From the NCBI GenBank assembly GCA_012960755.1, contig DUAT01000057.1, positions 533,324-597,323 on the forward strand: a stretch of DNA of 64,000 nt, read 5' to 3'. Made by a program: the position numbers and the translations under genes. Source of the stretch: Gammaproteobacteria bacterium (lineage in GTDB: Bacteria; Pseudomonadota; Gammaproteobacteria; Pseudomonadales; Azotimanducaceae_A). This document shows positions 18,503 through 28,503 of this stretch, piece after piece (within the stretch, counting starts at the first letter, position 1; each line of letters opens with the position of its first letter). The notes under the pieces were generated by a model. The model was not told the DNA's origin. It ran no database searches and worked only from the letters and a program-made list of their open reading frames with translations.

Positions 18503-20035
18503 ATGCCACCCAACATTTTGTGGATCATTGCAGACCAGCTCAGAGCAGACCATGTCGGGTTTGGTGGCAATTCCATTGTCAGGACACCCAATCTGGATCG
18601 TCTCGCGGCCTCCGGGACTGTTTTCGACCGGGCTTACGTCGCAAACCCAATCTGTATGCCCAATCGCTGCTCCATGCTCACCGGGCGCATGCCCAGTGCC
18701 CATGGCGTTGTTTTCAATGATCGTTCACTCAACTGGGGTGCCAATACTTTTGTCCGTAATCTGGGCCTGGCAGGTTATGACACGGCACTCATTGGTAAGT
18801 CGCATATCCAGCACGGCATGAGTCGTAATGTGGTTTTTGAGAACAAACTGGGCCCCACCATCGAAGACCCCTATCCTGAAGGCTGGGATGAACTGGAAAA
18901 TGCCGAGTTGTATTCCGCAGAAACAAGACCACAGGTGGAGGACTTCTACGGCTTCAAACACACTGAGCTGGCCATCGGACATGGCGATATGGTGATCGGC
19001 GATCATTTTCGCTGGGCACTGGGTAAAGGTGCCAAAGCCGAAGATCTGCTGGTCGAACCCTACCCGGATTCGCCTGCCCTGGAACGCTCTAAAGACTGGT
19101 GGCAGATATACAAGCCGGTACTGCCAGAGGAGCTCTATTCCACCACGTATGTTACTGAACGAATGTGTACCTGGCTGACAGATAACCAGCGCAAGGAAAA
19201 ACCCTGGGTTGCGCAATGTTCATTTCCCGACCCTCATCACCCGTTCACGCCACCGGGCAAATGGTGGAACGCTTATTCTGCGAATGACATGCCGATCCCC
19301 GACAGCTTCGAAGATTCGTTGCAGGATGCACCGGCCCATCTGAGATTCATCAGGTCACTGGAACCCCGTAAAAACTACGTGCAGATGTTCGGCCCAACCA
19401 GGGACATCGTCAAGCAGGCCATGGCGGCGGAGTTCGGCATGATTGAAATGATGGATCATTCTATTGGTAAGGTCATCAACGTACTCGAGACTTCCGGACA
19501 GATCGACAACACCATCATCATTTTCACCAGTGATCACGGTGATATGTTTGGCGACCATGGTCTGATGTTAAAAGCGACCATGCACTACCAGGAATGTCTC
19601 AGGGTGCCTTTGTTGATAAAACTCCCGGGCGCAACTGGAAAAAGGACGAATGCCCTGGCCAGTTCCCTGGACCTGTCATCAACCATGCTGGATTTTTGCG
19701 ATGTTCCCGGATTCATGGATATGCAGGGCGTGAGCTTGAAACCTGTTCTGGACGACAACTGCGCAACGGTTCGAGACCATGTTTATATAGAAGAAGATTT
19801 CCCACTGGCGATGCACGGCAGTCCCTTGCCACTGCATAGCAGAACCGTCATCACTGATCGGCATCGTTATTCCCAATATTCATCCGGCGATGTGGAACTC
19901 TATGACCTGGACAGCGACCCGAAAGAACGTGACAACCTGGCAATACCCGGAAGAGCCGATTCGCTTCGCGGTGATATGTCAGAAAGACTTAGCCGTGTAA
20001 TGATGTCCTACTCCGCCATGGGTACAAGCGGGTGA
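18503..20035 (+). CDS. Sulfatase, type I (formylglycine-dependent)
   Basis: A 510-residue arylsulfatase-superfamily enzyme that hydrolyses sulfate (or phosphonate) esters. The N-terminal metal site is NILWIIADQLRADH. The active-site signature C51-M-P-N-R-x3-LTG has the Cys to be converted to formylglycine. FTSDHGDMFGDHGL supplies further metal ligands. There is no signal peptide, so it acts in the cytoplasm, and the Cys-type site suggests oxidation by an FGE- or anSME-type maturase; none is in the window. The ATG at 18503 follows GGGAAG. Its downstream neighbour, the ankyrin lipoprotein gene, is convergent, 15 bases away. Confidence 0.9.
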   Translation: MPPNILWIIADQLRADHVGFGGNSIVRTPNLDRLAASGTVFDRAYVANPICMPNRCSMLTGRMPSAHGVVFNDRSLNWGANTFVRNLGLAGYDTALIGKSHIQHGMSRNVVFENKLGPTIEDPYPEGWDELENAELYSAETRPQVEDFYGFKHTELAIGHGDMVIGDHFRWALGKGAKAEDLLVEPYPDSPALERSKDWWQIYKPVLPEELYSTTYVTERMCTWLTDNQRKEKPWVAQCSFPDPHHPFTPPGKWWNAYSANDMPIPDSFEDSLQDAPAHLRFIRSLEPRKNYVQMFGPTRDIVKQAMAAEFGMIEMMDHSIGKVINVLETSGQIDNTIIIFTSDHGDMFGDHGLMLKATMHYQECLRVPLLIKLPGATGKRTNALASSLDLSSTMLDFCDVPGFMDMQGVSLKPVLDDNCATVRDHVYIEEDFPLAMHGSPLPLHSRTVITDRHRYSQYSSGDVELYDLDSDPKERDNLAIPGRADSLRGDMSERLSRVMMSYSAMGTSG

Positions 20036-20050
20036 TCAGGTCATACTGAA

Positions 20051-21586
20051 CTAATTCAGTGTCCACGCTTCCCAGTTTCTACCTCCACTGTCTTCGAGTA
20101 AGGTAACAATCTCGTTCAGGCCTCGTTTGCGAGCAGCATGTACCACGGACGCCCTGAGCAATCCAGATTGGCCACTGCGATAGAGCTGCAGGTTCGGATC
20201 TTCACCCAGATCCAGCATTGCCCTGGTAATCTCCAGCCTGTCACCGGTGAAGCGAGTCGCCTGGGCCACGAATCTATTCAGGGCGGACTCGGTTTCATAG
20301 CGACCCAGCTGAAAGGGCACACCGGGTTTGTATTCTGTCGTGTTTTTAATCAGGTCGATCACAATTGGATAGGACAGATTAGCGATATGGCCAAACAATA
20401 TCTCGGGATTGACGTTGGCACCTGCATCCAACAGAATTCGGACCACTTTTTCACGACGTTCTATCGAGAATTCGGCATGTCCTTCGCCATCACTTTTAAC
20501 AGCTATATCAACGGCCGAGTAGCCTGTATTGTTTGTACTCGTGTGATCCGCTCCAGCGTCACTGAACCCTCGTACCGCATCGACGTTAGCGATGCCTGCG
20601 GCAAACATGAGCGGTGTTCTGTAAAACTCGGTGTCTGAACTCGAGCCTGTCGGTCCCTGGTAGCCGTATACTTTATCGATGTCGATACCTCGAAATTTCA
20701 ACAGTCGAATGATGTCAGCTTTATGTCCATTGGCATTTAAAGCAACGCGTATGAGTATTTCCTGGAAGTCGTCGCATTTGGTTCTGGTGTCGTACTTGGC
20801 TATGATAAAGGCACTCGGATTACCGCTTTCCACTTGCTGGCAGTAGCCTTTGTTGTTAAATAGTTTTTGCTTGTTAAGCAAATGATAAAACAATTTCCTG
20901 GTCGTGATATCCACGATTTCTATCGTTTCTTTATCTGCATGGGTTGTTGCATACAAAAAGCCCTGGCTTCTTGAATATAAATAGGCTTCAAGCGCTGATT
21001 TGCCCTGCTCTTCAAAAGGAATGCCAATCAACGTGACCAGCACCTTCCTGGCACTGCTATCAATACCCAGTTCCAAAGCACTGACAAGATCCGGAAAGAA
21101 GTAGCCATTTTCCAGCAACACACCGATCATCTCATCAGAATCCGCCATGATCGACACTCTCACATTGATATTTGTCCGCAGATCAATGGATTTGTCTTCC
21201 ACGGGAAGACCTTTTTCAAATACCATCCTGATAATGTCCGGCTTGTTATGCTCGATCAAGAAATCAACAATGCTTCCACCGGTGTTATGGCTAACCAGAT
21301 TGTTCTCTACCAGTTTGCTTACAACGCCAGTAGCCGCAGCTCCAAAAGCGTAGGTTAATATGGTCTGCCCTTCCCCCATATCCAGAGAAATATCGATCTC
21401 GTGATCCTTTATATATTCAACTAATTCTACAGCCTCACCGCGATCAATAAGCTGTTTGATCTCCGATCTCTGATCTTCGAGAGATTTTTCACAGCCGACC
21501 ATAAAAAAAGTCAGCGCAAGGACAAAATAGCGGGTTTGACGCCAGGTTCTCGCCGGAATAGCCATTTGGATTCTCATTTTTTTCAT
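20051..21586 (-). CDS. Ankyrin-repeat lipoprotein
   Basis: A 511-residue exported protein. A basic N-terminus and hydrophobic stretch end in the lipobox-like FMVGC (Cys about residue 32), so it is probably anchored as a lipoprotein. The mature part carries degenerate ankyrin-like helix pairs with the clearest repeats at about residues 320-395 (TPLMFAAGIANVDAVRGFSDAGAD, then VVRILLDAGANVN) and a weak set near the N-terminus. Ankyrin repeats mediate protein binding; the partner is unknown. It is transcribed toward the sulfatase gene. The frame is uninterrupted. Confidence 0.8.
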   Translation of the reverse strand: MKKMRIQMAIPARTWRQTRYFVLALTFFMVGCEKSLEDQRSEIKQLIDRGEAVELVEYIKDHEIDISLDMGEGQTILTYAFGAAATGVVSKLVENNLVSHNTGGSIVDFLIEHNKPDIIRMVFEKGLPVEDKSIDLRTNINVRVSIMADSDEMIGVLLENGYFFPDLVSALELGIDSSARKVLVTLIGIPFEEQGKSALEAYLYSRSQGFLYATTHADKETIEIVDITTRKLFYHLLNKQKLFNNKGYCQQVESGNPSAFIIAKYDTRTKCDDFQEILIRVALNANGHKADIIRLLKFRGIDIDKVYGYQGPTGSSSDTEFYRTPLMFAAGIANVDAVRGFSDAGADHTSTNNTGYSAVDIAVKSDGEGHAEFSIERREKVVRILLDAGANVNPEILFGHIANLSYPIVIDLIKNTTEYKPGVPFQLGRYETESALNRFVAQATRFTGDRLEITRAMLDLGEDPNLQLYRSGQSGLLRASVVHAARKRGLNEIVTLLEDSGGRNWEAWTLN

Positions 21587-21924
21587 TGTCTCTCTTACAA
21601 AACAGATCCGGATATATCCAGATAAAGAGCATCACGTGATCAGTAAATTTTACCTATCACGGCATCCTCTGCCTGTGATCCCTGTCGCTTTTCGGGAATT
21701 TAACAAGCCTTTGGTCCCCGGCGTTGTCACTGATTATGTCTTTCTCCTCGCGTGCGGAATTCCATCGCGGGTAGGATTTGCCCGTCCGATAAAGTGTTCT
21801 GTGAGCAGAAATTCCATTAACTAAACGCTTCGGCACTTGCCCAACACCCCCTCAAGAAAGTATCTTACGTTTGCAATTTCAAGCTAGAAAGTGAACTACT
21901 CAACGATAAAAGAGGTAATGAGAG
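21587..21924. other. Intergenic region between divergent genes
   Basis: A 338-base gap between the divergent ankyrin and acyl-CoA dehydrogenase genes. It should hold both promoters. I see no coherent open frame, repeat or RNA fold. GAGGTAATGAGAG just before 21925 is the likely ribosome site of the dehydrogenase gene. Confidence 0.4.
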
Positions 21925-23040
21925 ATGAATTTTGAATTTTCGGAGGAGCAAAATCTGCTCAGGGAGCAGGCTCGTGGGTTCCTCCAGGATAACTGCTCTT
22001 TAAAAGCAGTGCGGGTCGCATTAGAAGGTGATCAGCCGTTCAACGCTGAACTATGGAAAAAAGTCGCCGAAATGGGCTGGACTTCCACCGTGATCCCTGA
22101 AGAGTACGATGGCCTTGGCTTAAGCTACCTCGAACTTTCAGTTATTGCAGACGAATTGGGGCGAGCCATTGCACCTTTACCCTTCTCATCTTCGGTGTAC
22201 CTTGCAACAGAAGCCATCCTGGCCTGTGGATCCCAGTCACAGAAAGAAACCTGGTTACCCAGGCTGGCCAGCGGCGAAATCATTGGCACTTTCGCGCTGG
22301 CAGAAGCACAAGGTCAGACAACACCTGCGAATTTGTCCACCCAAGGTGGAGATTCACTTAATGGCGTCAAAATTCCCGTAGCAGACGGTGACATCGCTGA
22401 CTTTGCCATTGTGGTGGCCAAATCAGATAAAGGCGATGGTGCCAGTCTCTATATTGCAGACTTGAATGCAGATGGCGTTGAAAAGCAGAAAGTCCAGACC
22501 CTTGACCCCACCCGTTCTCACGCAAGCCTAACCTTCTCTGACGCTGGCGCAGAATTATTGGGCGAAGAAGGCACTGGCTGGCAGGCAACTCAGAATATTT
22601 TCAACCGGGCTGCCGTGCTGTTTGCCTGGGAACAGACAGGCGGATCTGATGCCGCACTTGAGATGGCGAAAGAGTATGCGCTTGGCCGATTCGCATTCGG
22701 TCGTCCCATCGCCAGCTACCAGGCGATAAAACACAAGCTCGCCAACATGTATGTAAAAAATACTCTGGCGCGGTCGAATTGCTATTTTGGAGCCTGGGCA
22801 CTTAATACTGATGCTGCCGAGTTGCCTGTGGCGGCAGCCAGCTCCCGTGTCGCCGGTATTCAAGCTTATTACTTCGCATCAAAAGAAAATATCCAGACCC
22901 ATGGCGGCATGGGGTTTACCTGGGAGTTTGATTGCCAGTTCCACTATCGCCGGGCCAAATTGTTATCCGTAAACATCGGTAGCGAGGCGCAATGGCAGGA
23001 CAAGTTAATAACGGCTGTTGAAAAACAGAATGCAGCATAG
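21925..23040 (+). CDS. Acyl-CoA dehydrogenase, subunit A of a pair
   Basis: A 371-residue FAD-dependent acyl-CoA dehydrogenase. Family features are the N-terminal EEQNLLREQARGFLQ helix, FNRAAVLFAWEQTGGSDAALEMAKEYALGRFAFGRPIASYQAIKHKLANMYV, and a C-terminal IQTHGGMGFTWEFDCQFHYRRAK. The Glu in FTWE lies where the catalytic base of such alpha2beta2 enzymes sits. It is shorter and more divergent than the next gene, 11 bases downstream. Paired genes of this kind form heteromeric dehydrogenases acting on bulky or branched acyl-CoAs, for example steroid side chains. The substrate is inferred only as unusual. Confidence 0.88.
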   Translation: MNFEFSEEQNLLREQARGFLQDNCSLKAVRVALEGDQPFNAELWKKVAEMGWTSTVIPEEYDGLGLSYLELSVIADELGRAIAPLPFSSSVYLATEAILACGSQSQKETWLPRLASGEIIGTFALAEAQGQTTPANLSTQGGDSLNGVKIPVADGDIADFAIVVAKSDKGDGASLYIADLNADGVEKQKVQTLDPTRSHASLTFSDAGAELLGEEGTGWQATQNIFNRAAVLFAWEQTGGSDAALEMAKEYALGRFAFGRPIASYQAIKHKLANMYVKNTLARSNCYFGAWALNTDAAELPVAAASSRVAGIQAYYFASKENIQTHGGMGFTWEFDCQFHYRRAKLLSVNIGSEAQWQDKLITAVEKQNAA

Positions 23041-23051
23041 GAGATACGACG

Positions 23052-24266
23052 ATGGACTTTAATGATTCTGCAGAAGAAGCAAAATTTAGACAAGAAGCAG
23101 CCAAGTGGTTAGAGGCAAATGTTCCCACAGCCAGCGAGCTGAAGGGGCTTGACCCCATGCAGCAGGCGAAACTCTGGCAAAAGAAAAAAGCCGACGCCGG
23201 TTGGGCTTGTATTCGCTGGCCAAAGGAATACGGCGGTCGGGGTGCAAACGCCATTGAACAGGTAATTCTCAACCAGGAGGAAGGCAAGGTAGATACACCT
23301 AACACGGGCATGTTTGGTATCGGCCAGGGCATGGCTGCACCCACCATGATGACCTGGGCGACAGAAGAACAAAAACAAAGGTTCCTGCCTAAACTGGCAA
23401 GCGGAGAAGAGATCTGGTGTCAGCTATTCAGTGAACCAGCTGGTGGCTCGGACCTCGCAGCCCTTCGTACCAAAGCAGAACGTGACGGTGACGAGTGGAT
23501 AGTCAATGGCCAGAAGATCTGGACTTCAGGCGCCCAGTATTCTGACTGGGGCATTTTAGTACTGCGTACTGACCCCGAGGCACCCAAGCACCAGGGTCTG
23601 AGCTATTTCTTTTTGGACATGAAGTCCCCCGGCATAGAAATCAAGCCGATTAAACAAATGTCAGGCGCATCAGGTTTCAATGAAGTCTACTTTACCGATG
23701 TCCGTGTCTCTGACGCCCAGCGGTTAGGCGAAGTCGGCCAGGGCTGGCAAGTGGCGCTCACAACATTAATGAACGAGCGCGCTTCTATCGGCGGTGGAGG
23801 AGGTAATGCAGGGTTCAAAACAGCTATGGCACTTGCCGAGAAGGTACAGATTGATGATCAGCCTGCTATCAAGGATAAAGCCGTACGCGCCAAACTCGCC
23901 AACTGGTACGTCCAGGAAGCCGGGTTGAAGTACACCGGGTATCGCTCCATGACTGCCCTGTCAAAGGGTGAAATCCCTGGACCGGAAAACAGCATTGGCA
24001 AACTGGTGGGTGCGCCCAAGTCCCAGGATCTTGCTTCCTTCGCCATTGATCTGATGGAGCAGGCAGGCATCATGTGGACGCCGGACGCCGAAGACACCGA
24101 AAATCTGTTTCAGGGTGCTTATATGAGCATTCCCGGTTTACGAATTGCCGGTGGTACGGATGAGATTATGGCGAACATTATTGCTGAACGGGTACTTGGG
24201 CTGCCTCAGGAGCCTCGGCTGGACAAGGGAATTCCGTTCTCGGAAGTCCCAACTTCGAATAAGTAA
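23052..24266 (+). CDS. Acyl-CoA dehydrogenase, subunit B of a pair
   Basis: A 404-residue acyl-CoA dehydrogenase. It shows the FAD/substrate segment WCQLFSEPAGGSDLAALRTKAERDGDEWIVNGQKIWTSGA and the C-terminal GLRIAGGTDEIMANIIAERVLGLPQEPR. The usual catalytic Glu position is not obvious here, and subunit A has one, which supports a heteromer with a single active site per pair. An N-terminal DFNDSAEEAKFRQEAAKWLEANVP helix is typical. The strong bidirectional terminator directly after it ends the two-gene operon. Confidence 0.9.
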   Translation: MDFNDSAEEAKFRQEAAKWLEANVPTASELKGLDPMQQAKLWQKKKADAGWACIRWPKEYGGRGANAIEQVILNQEEGKVDTPNTGMFGIGQGMAAPTMMTWATEEQKQRFLPKLASGEEIWCQLFSEPAGGSDLAALRTKAERDGDEWIVNGQKIWTSGAQYSDWGILVLRTDPEAPKHQGLSYFFLDMKSPGIEIKPIKQMSGASGFNEVYFTDVRVSDAQRLGEVGQGWQVALTTLMNERASIGGGGGNAGFKTAMALAEKVQIDDQPAIKDKAVRAKLANWYVQEAGLKYTGYRSMTALSKGEIPGPENSIGKLVGAPKSQDLASFAIDLMEQAGIMWTPDAEDTENLFQGAYMSIPGLRIAGGTDEIMANIIAERVLGLPQEPRLDKGIPFSEVPTSNK

Positions 24267-24292
24267 TGATAGCCTGAACTATCACGCAGCGG

Positions 24293-24335
24293 AAAAAAAG
24301 CCAGGAACTCACCTTGAAAACACCTGGCTTTTTTT
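24293..24335. terminator. Bidirectional rho-independent terminator
   Basis: A7-GCCAGG paired with CCTGGC-T7 around a 17-base loop, between convergent acyl-CoA dehydrogenase and enoyl-CoA hydratase genes. The T-run on both strands means it can terminate either transcript. Confidence 0.9.
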
Positions 24336-24338
24336 ATG

Positions 24339-25130
24339 CTAACGACCTTCGAATTTCGCCGTTCTCTTCTCAAGAAAGGCAGTAACCCCTTCCCTATTAT
24401 CCCAGGTTGCAGAAGCCTGTTGCTGCAGGTTCGCCTCAAACTGCATCTGTTCCGCAAAACTGTTGTCAAGACTCTGCCAGTAGGCTTTGCGGATCAGACC
24501 CAGTGACCTGGGTCCATTGGCCAGTTTTTCGGCAATGATCATGGATTCTTCCATAAGACTCTCATCTGGCACGACCCTGTTAACAAGGCCCCATTCCTCT
24601 GCCTTTGCTGCTGGCAATCGTTCTGCAAGCAGTGACAGCTCGAGGGCACGACTCCAGCCAATCATCCGGGGGAGCATATAGGTAGCGCCCCCGTCTGGCA
24701 CCAGCCCAATATTGGCAAAGGCCTGCAGAAAATAGGCATTCTCGCTGGCAAGAACGAAGTCACCCATCATCGCAAAACTCATCCCAACACCCACCGCCGG
24801 GCCATTAACGGCTGTCACGAAAGGGAATGGCAGGTGCCGGATTTTATTCATCACTGGCGCGTAGTGGGTTTCGAGCACCTGGCCCGCAGGTGGTAAATCG
24901 GAATCCTGGCCCTTTGGCTGGAGGTTAGCCCCGGCACAAAAAGCACGACCGACCCCCGTCATCAGCAGACACCGCACACCGCTATCCGGTTGTGTGACCT
25001 CAGTCAGGGCTGTCGATATTTCAGCGACCATTGGTGCAGAGAGCGCATTGAGCACCTCCGGCGCATTCAGTTTTAGCGTCGCAATCTTGTCTGCAATTTC
25101 CAGGTCTATAAATTGATAAGCCACAGGCAT
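24339..25130 (-). CDS. Enoyl-CoA hydratase/isomerase family protein
   Basis: A crotonase-fold enzyme of 263 residues. Oxyanion-hole segments are FCAGANLQ and AVNGPAVGVGMSFAMMGDFVLAS. The active-site region NIGLVPDGGATYMLPRMIGWSRALEL resembles PaaG/enoyl-CoA isomerase-like members, with Asp rather than a clear second catalytic Glu, so isomerase or hydratase activity is undecided. It acts in acyl-CoA catabolism and is convergent with the paired acyl-CoA dehydrogenases, sharing their terminator. Confidence 0.88.
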   Translation of the reverse strand: MPVAYQFIDLEIADKIATLKLNAPEVLNALSAPMVAEISTALTEVTQPDSGVRCLLMTGVGRAFCAGANLQPKGQDSDLPPAGQVLETHYAPVMNKIRHLPFPFVTAVNGPAVGVGMSFAMMGDFVLASENAYFLQAFANIGLVPDGGATYMLPRMIGWSRALELSLLAERLPAAKAEEWGLVNRVVPDESLMEESMIIAEKLANGPRSLGLIRKAYWQSLDNSFAEQMQFEANLQQQASATWDNREGVTAFLEKRTAKFEGR

Positions 25131-25228
25131 TCCTTACTCACTATTGAAATATGTAGGAGCCATTAAAGGAGAAAGTTTGCTCTCTAGTCAACCCGTCGAG
25201 GAAACCTGACAGAAACACAGCGTCAATC

Positions 25229-26059
25229 CTACAGTCCACGTGAAGACAGGCGCATAAAGTGATGCTGGATCGTGTCCCGCCAGCCTTTGACACTCTCATA
25301 TTGCGGGCAATGCGAGGCGTAACTTATCTCAACATACTCGGAATCGCTCAGGCATGCGTGCATACGCTTCGACGGCTCGATAAACGGCACGTCATTTTCA
25401 CCCAACAGAATCGTTGTAGGGCAATGCAGGGTTTTCAGATCCTCCAGCACAGCAACCTGGTCCGACAGGCCCACCTGCAAACGGATAAAAGCTTCCGGGT
25501 CCATCTGTGTCAGTTTCAATTCTATCCGTCGCCAGTGCTCTGTTTCACCCAGATAATCAATACCGTTTTGTTCTGACGGCGTTTTTTTCCTCTCCTTCAT
25601 GTTGCCCAGCAGGGCCTGCACCCCCTTCTCTCGTATGACTGGATAGAAACTCTCCGGTAACTTCATATTAAGATTCAACCCCTCGGCTGCAGTATCCATC
25701 AGTAACATGGACCGAAATAAATCCGGTCGTGCCAGCACTGCACGCATTACAACCATCCCGCCCAGGGAATGACCTAGAATATCCAGCTTCTCCAGATTCA
25801 GTGCTTCGATAAAACTCAATAGATCATCGACCAATGTGCGCAGATCGTAGTTTGAAGGCTCCCTGGAGTTGGTCGAATCGCCGTGGCCACGCTGGTCCAT
25901 AGTAATGGTTCGGCAGTCTTTACCGAGAATCTCCATTTCATCCTGAAAGTCCAGCATCGACCCGGTAAATCCGTGTACCAGTAAGAACGGAATTCCATCT
26001 CCTCCTGTATCGCGATACGCAGTCTCAATGCCATTGTGGTTTTGTTTTCTTGATTCCAT
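25229..26059 (-). CDS. Alpha/beta hydrolase
   Basis: A 276-residue alpha/beta-hydrolase without signal peptide. HGFTGS forms the oxyanion region, GHSLGG carries the nucleophile Ser98, an Asp lies in LLGENDVPF and the His in YASHCPQYE. Esterase, lactonase or C-C hydrolase activity is possible; the substrate is unknown. It begins 11 bases after the glycosidase gene on the same strand, so the pair is one operon; it might remove acyl groups from glycosides handled by the partner, which is inference. Confidence 0.85.
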   Translation of the reverse strand: MESRKQNHNGIETAYRDTGGDGIPFLLVHGFTGSMLDFQDEMEILGKDCRTITMDQRGHGDSTNSREPSNYDLRTLVDDLLSFIEALNLEKLDILGHSLGGMVVMRAVLARPDLFRSMLLMDTAAEGLNLNMKLPESFYPVIREKGVQALLGNMKERKKTPSEQNGIDYLGETEHWRRIELKLTQMDPEAFIRLQVGLSDQVAVLEDLKTLHCPTTILLGENDVPFIEPSKRMHACLSDSEYVEISYASHCPQYESVKGWRDTIQHHFMRLSSRGL

Positions 26060-26069
26060 GGCTAACGCC

Positions 26070-28484
26070 TCATAGTGTAATTTCTTCCGTCAATTTAAAG
26101 TCGCGTGAAGAACTCCCCACATGAATTCGATATGCCCCCGGCGCGACCAACCAATTTGACTGGCCCAGATCCCAGTGGGCAAAAGCTTCCGCGTCCAGAC
26201 GAATGCTCAGTGGTTTCTTTTCCCCCACGGCAAGATCAACTTTGATAAACGCCTTCAACTCCTGTTTGGGTCGCGCCACCGGGCTTCTCAAAGGTTCAAT
26301 GTACACCTGGGCTGTTTCCATTCCATCCATTGAACCGGAATTAGACAAGCTAAAACTGACCACAGCACCGTTTGCCCTGTCAAAATCCGAAACACGCAAA
26401 TCACTGTAGTCAAAGCTGGTATAGGATAATCCATGTCCAAACGACAGTAACGGTTCTATCTCTCGTTTGTCATACCACCGATAACCGACAAACAACCCTT
26501 CCCCATAGTTCACCTTGCCGAATTCACCGGGATAGTTTGTATACGCGGGAGTATCCTTGAGCCGTTTCGGAAAAGTAATGGGCAATTTACCTGATGGGTT
26601 TATCTTACCCAGTAAAATGTCCACCAGCGCATTACCAAATTCCTGCCCGGGGAACCAGCTCTGGATTACCGCCGGTACATCATCCAGCCAGGGCATAGCC
26701 ACCGGAGAGCCGCTATTGTTAACCACAACCGTCTTTGGGTTCGCCCGGACAATTTGCCTGATCAGTTCGTTTTGGTCGCCCGGTAGCTCAAGCATCTCGC
26801 GATCATTGCCTTCAGTTTCCCAGTCATCGTTGGTACCTACCATCAGCAACACAGCATCCGCTTGCCGTGCAACCGCAACCGCGTCAGCGATGCTATCTTC
26901 GGGCTGGGGAGGTAAAATGCCATAACGCACCGCCCGGAAATTATTCTCGGGATTGGCTTCGAACTCAATCCTGATTTTCGCTGACTGGCCTTCAACTAAC
27001 GAAACCAATCCGCGCTTCTCTGTGGTTGCCTGGGTAAAAAAGGCTTGCCCCTGTTCGGTCTCAGTCCAATTGTCGATGAGCAGTTCATCATTAACATAGA
27101 GCTTTGCCTGACCTGTCGAAAGCAGGCCAAATTCATAATCCCCGGCTTCACCGGCCCTGTAGTAGCCCTCAACCTGCGCCGAATTTGCTCCCTCAGCGAC
27201 GCCGAGTAATCTGATGTTGGCTGGTGCGATAACACGTTCTGCAACCAGTTCGGACCCAATCTTGCCCGAGTAAAAACGACACAGCAGCCCTTGTGCGTCG
27301 CTGTCCAGATCCGGAGATAGGCATTGGCGTTCTGCCTCGGGAATATACTTATGGGTTAAACACCCCATTGCCGTGGTGATCTGCGCATTGACAAGTTTCT
27401 CATTTAACGCATCCAGTGGAGTTGAAACATAGTGTGATTTTAGCGAAGAAGAACCTCCCCCCATAATTCTAAAGTCACGGGTATTTGGCCCTATCACCGC
27501 GAGGCTGCGTATGGCGTCATTCTGCAACGGTAAAATACCGTTGTTCTTCACCAATACCATCCCTTCAGCGGCCGCCTGATAAGCAATTAGCCGATGCTCT
27601 GGTTTGTCCAGGCCCTGTTCCGGTTTCTCTTGCTGATCTTCGAAACGTCCAGACCATTCGATCACACGCAGGAGCCGACTGACCTTGTCGTCTATGACAG
27701 ACTCTGGCACAGAACCATCATTCACAGCCGCCATCAGTGCCTCACCCCAGGCGATCGCCGGACCAGGCATTTCGAGGTCCAATCCACCCAGTGCATTGGC
27801 AACGGTTTCCTTTGCCGCAAACCAGTCTGATATCACGAGACCCTGAAAACCCCACTGCGTCTTCAGAACCTGGTTTATCAGATAATCATGGGAACAGGCA
27901 TACACGCCATTAATACGATTATAAGAGGACATAATTGTCCAGGGATGACTACGTTTGACCGCAATTTCAAACGGGCGCAGATAGATCTCCCGCAATGTGC
28001 GTTCATCCACCTCGGTGGAAATAGTATGCCGTTCGAATTCAGAGTCATTACAAACAAAGTGTTTTACACAGGCACCTACACCCTGCCCCTGTATGCCATT
28101 GATAAAGGCAGCAGCGAGAATGCCCGATAGATACGGATCCTCCGAATAGCATTCAAAGTTCCGACCGCCGATAGGGGTGCGATGGATGTTAATCGTAGGA
28201 CCCAACACGACCTGTACATCTTTACTGATAGCTTCTTCGGCAACGGCCTGGCCCAGCTTCTCGATCAAATCAGCGTTCCAGGTTGAGGCCATACATATCC
28301 CAACAGGAAAGCAAGCCGCAGATACTCCCCCATCTCCACGAACCCCATTCGGCCCGTCGCTGACTTTCAACACGGGTATTGATGCTCCCTCGATGGGATA
28401 AGTGCGCCACATGCTGGCACCTGATACCAGTTTTACTTTTTCCGCCACTGAGAGCTTAGCCAGTGCTGTTTCGACCTTGTTCAT
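26070..28484 (-). CDS. Glycoside hydrolase family 3 beta-glucosidase with PA14 insert
   Basis: An 804-residue GH3 beta-glucosidase-like enzyme. The first domain has VSDGPNGVRG, the substrate loop GGRNFECYSEDPYLSG, KHFVCNDSE and the nucleophile Asp220 in VISDWFA. A second sandwich domain (about 290 on) is interrupted by a PA14 insert (about 390-520, GYYRAGEAGDYEFGLLSTGQAKLYVN), and a fibronectin-III-like domain closes the chain. No signal peptide is seen, so it is cytosolic and cleaves imported oligosaccharides or glycosides. I chose ATG 28484 because GGAG lies six bases upstream; a GTG 15 bases earlier is the alternative. Operon with the alpha/beta hydrolase. Confidence 0.92.
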   Translation of the reverse strand: MNKVETALAKLSVAEKVKLVSGASMWRTYPIEGASIPVLKVSDGPNGVRGDGGVSAACFPVGICMASTWNADLIEKLGQAVAEEAISKDVQVVLGPTINIHRTPIGGRNFECYSEDPYLSGILAAAFINGIQGQGVGACVKHFVCNDSEFERHTISTEVDERTLREIYLRPFEIAVKRSHPWTIMSSYNRINGVYACSHDYLINQVLKTQWGFQGLVISDWFAAKETVANALGGLDLEMPGPAIAWGEALMAAVNDGSVPESVIDDKVSRLLRVIEWSGRFEDQQEKPEQGLDKPEHRLIAYQAAAEGMVLVKNNGILPLQNDAIRSLAVIGPNTRDFRIMGGGSSSLKSHYVSTPLDALNEKLVNAQITTAMGCLTHKYIPEAERQCLSPDLDSDAQGLLCRFYSGKIGSELVAERVIAPANIRLLGVAEGANSAQVEGYYRAGEAGDYEFGLLSTGQAKLYVNDELLIDNWTETEQGQAFFTQATTEKRGLVSLVEGQSAKIRIEFEANPENNFRAVRYGILPPQPEDSIADAVAVARQADAVLLMVGTNDDWETEGNDREMLELPGDQNELIRQIVRANPKTVVVNNSGSPVAMPWLDDVPAVIQSWFPGQEFGNALVDILLGKINPSGKLPITFPKRLKDTPAYTNYPGEFGKVNYGEGLFVGYRWYDKREIEPLLSFGHGLSYTSFDYSDLRVSDFDRANGAVVSFSLSNSGSMDGMETAQVYIEPLRSPVARPKQELKAFIKVDLAVGEKKPLSIRLDAEAFAHWDLGQSNWLVAPGAYRIHVGSSSRDFKLTEEITL

Positions 28485-28503
28485 CTGTTTCTCCGGCACT
28501 ATT

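Noticed and set aside
20138..20638. 166-residue open frame on the plus strand
   Set aside because: Fully antisense to the ankyrin lipoprotein gene, with no family pattern or ribosome site.
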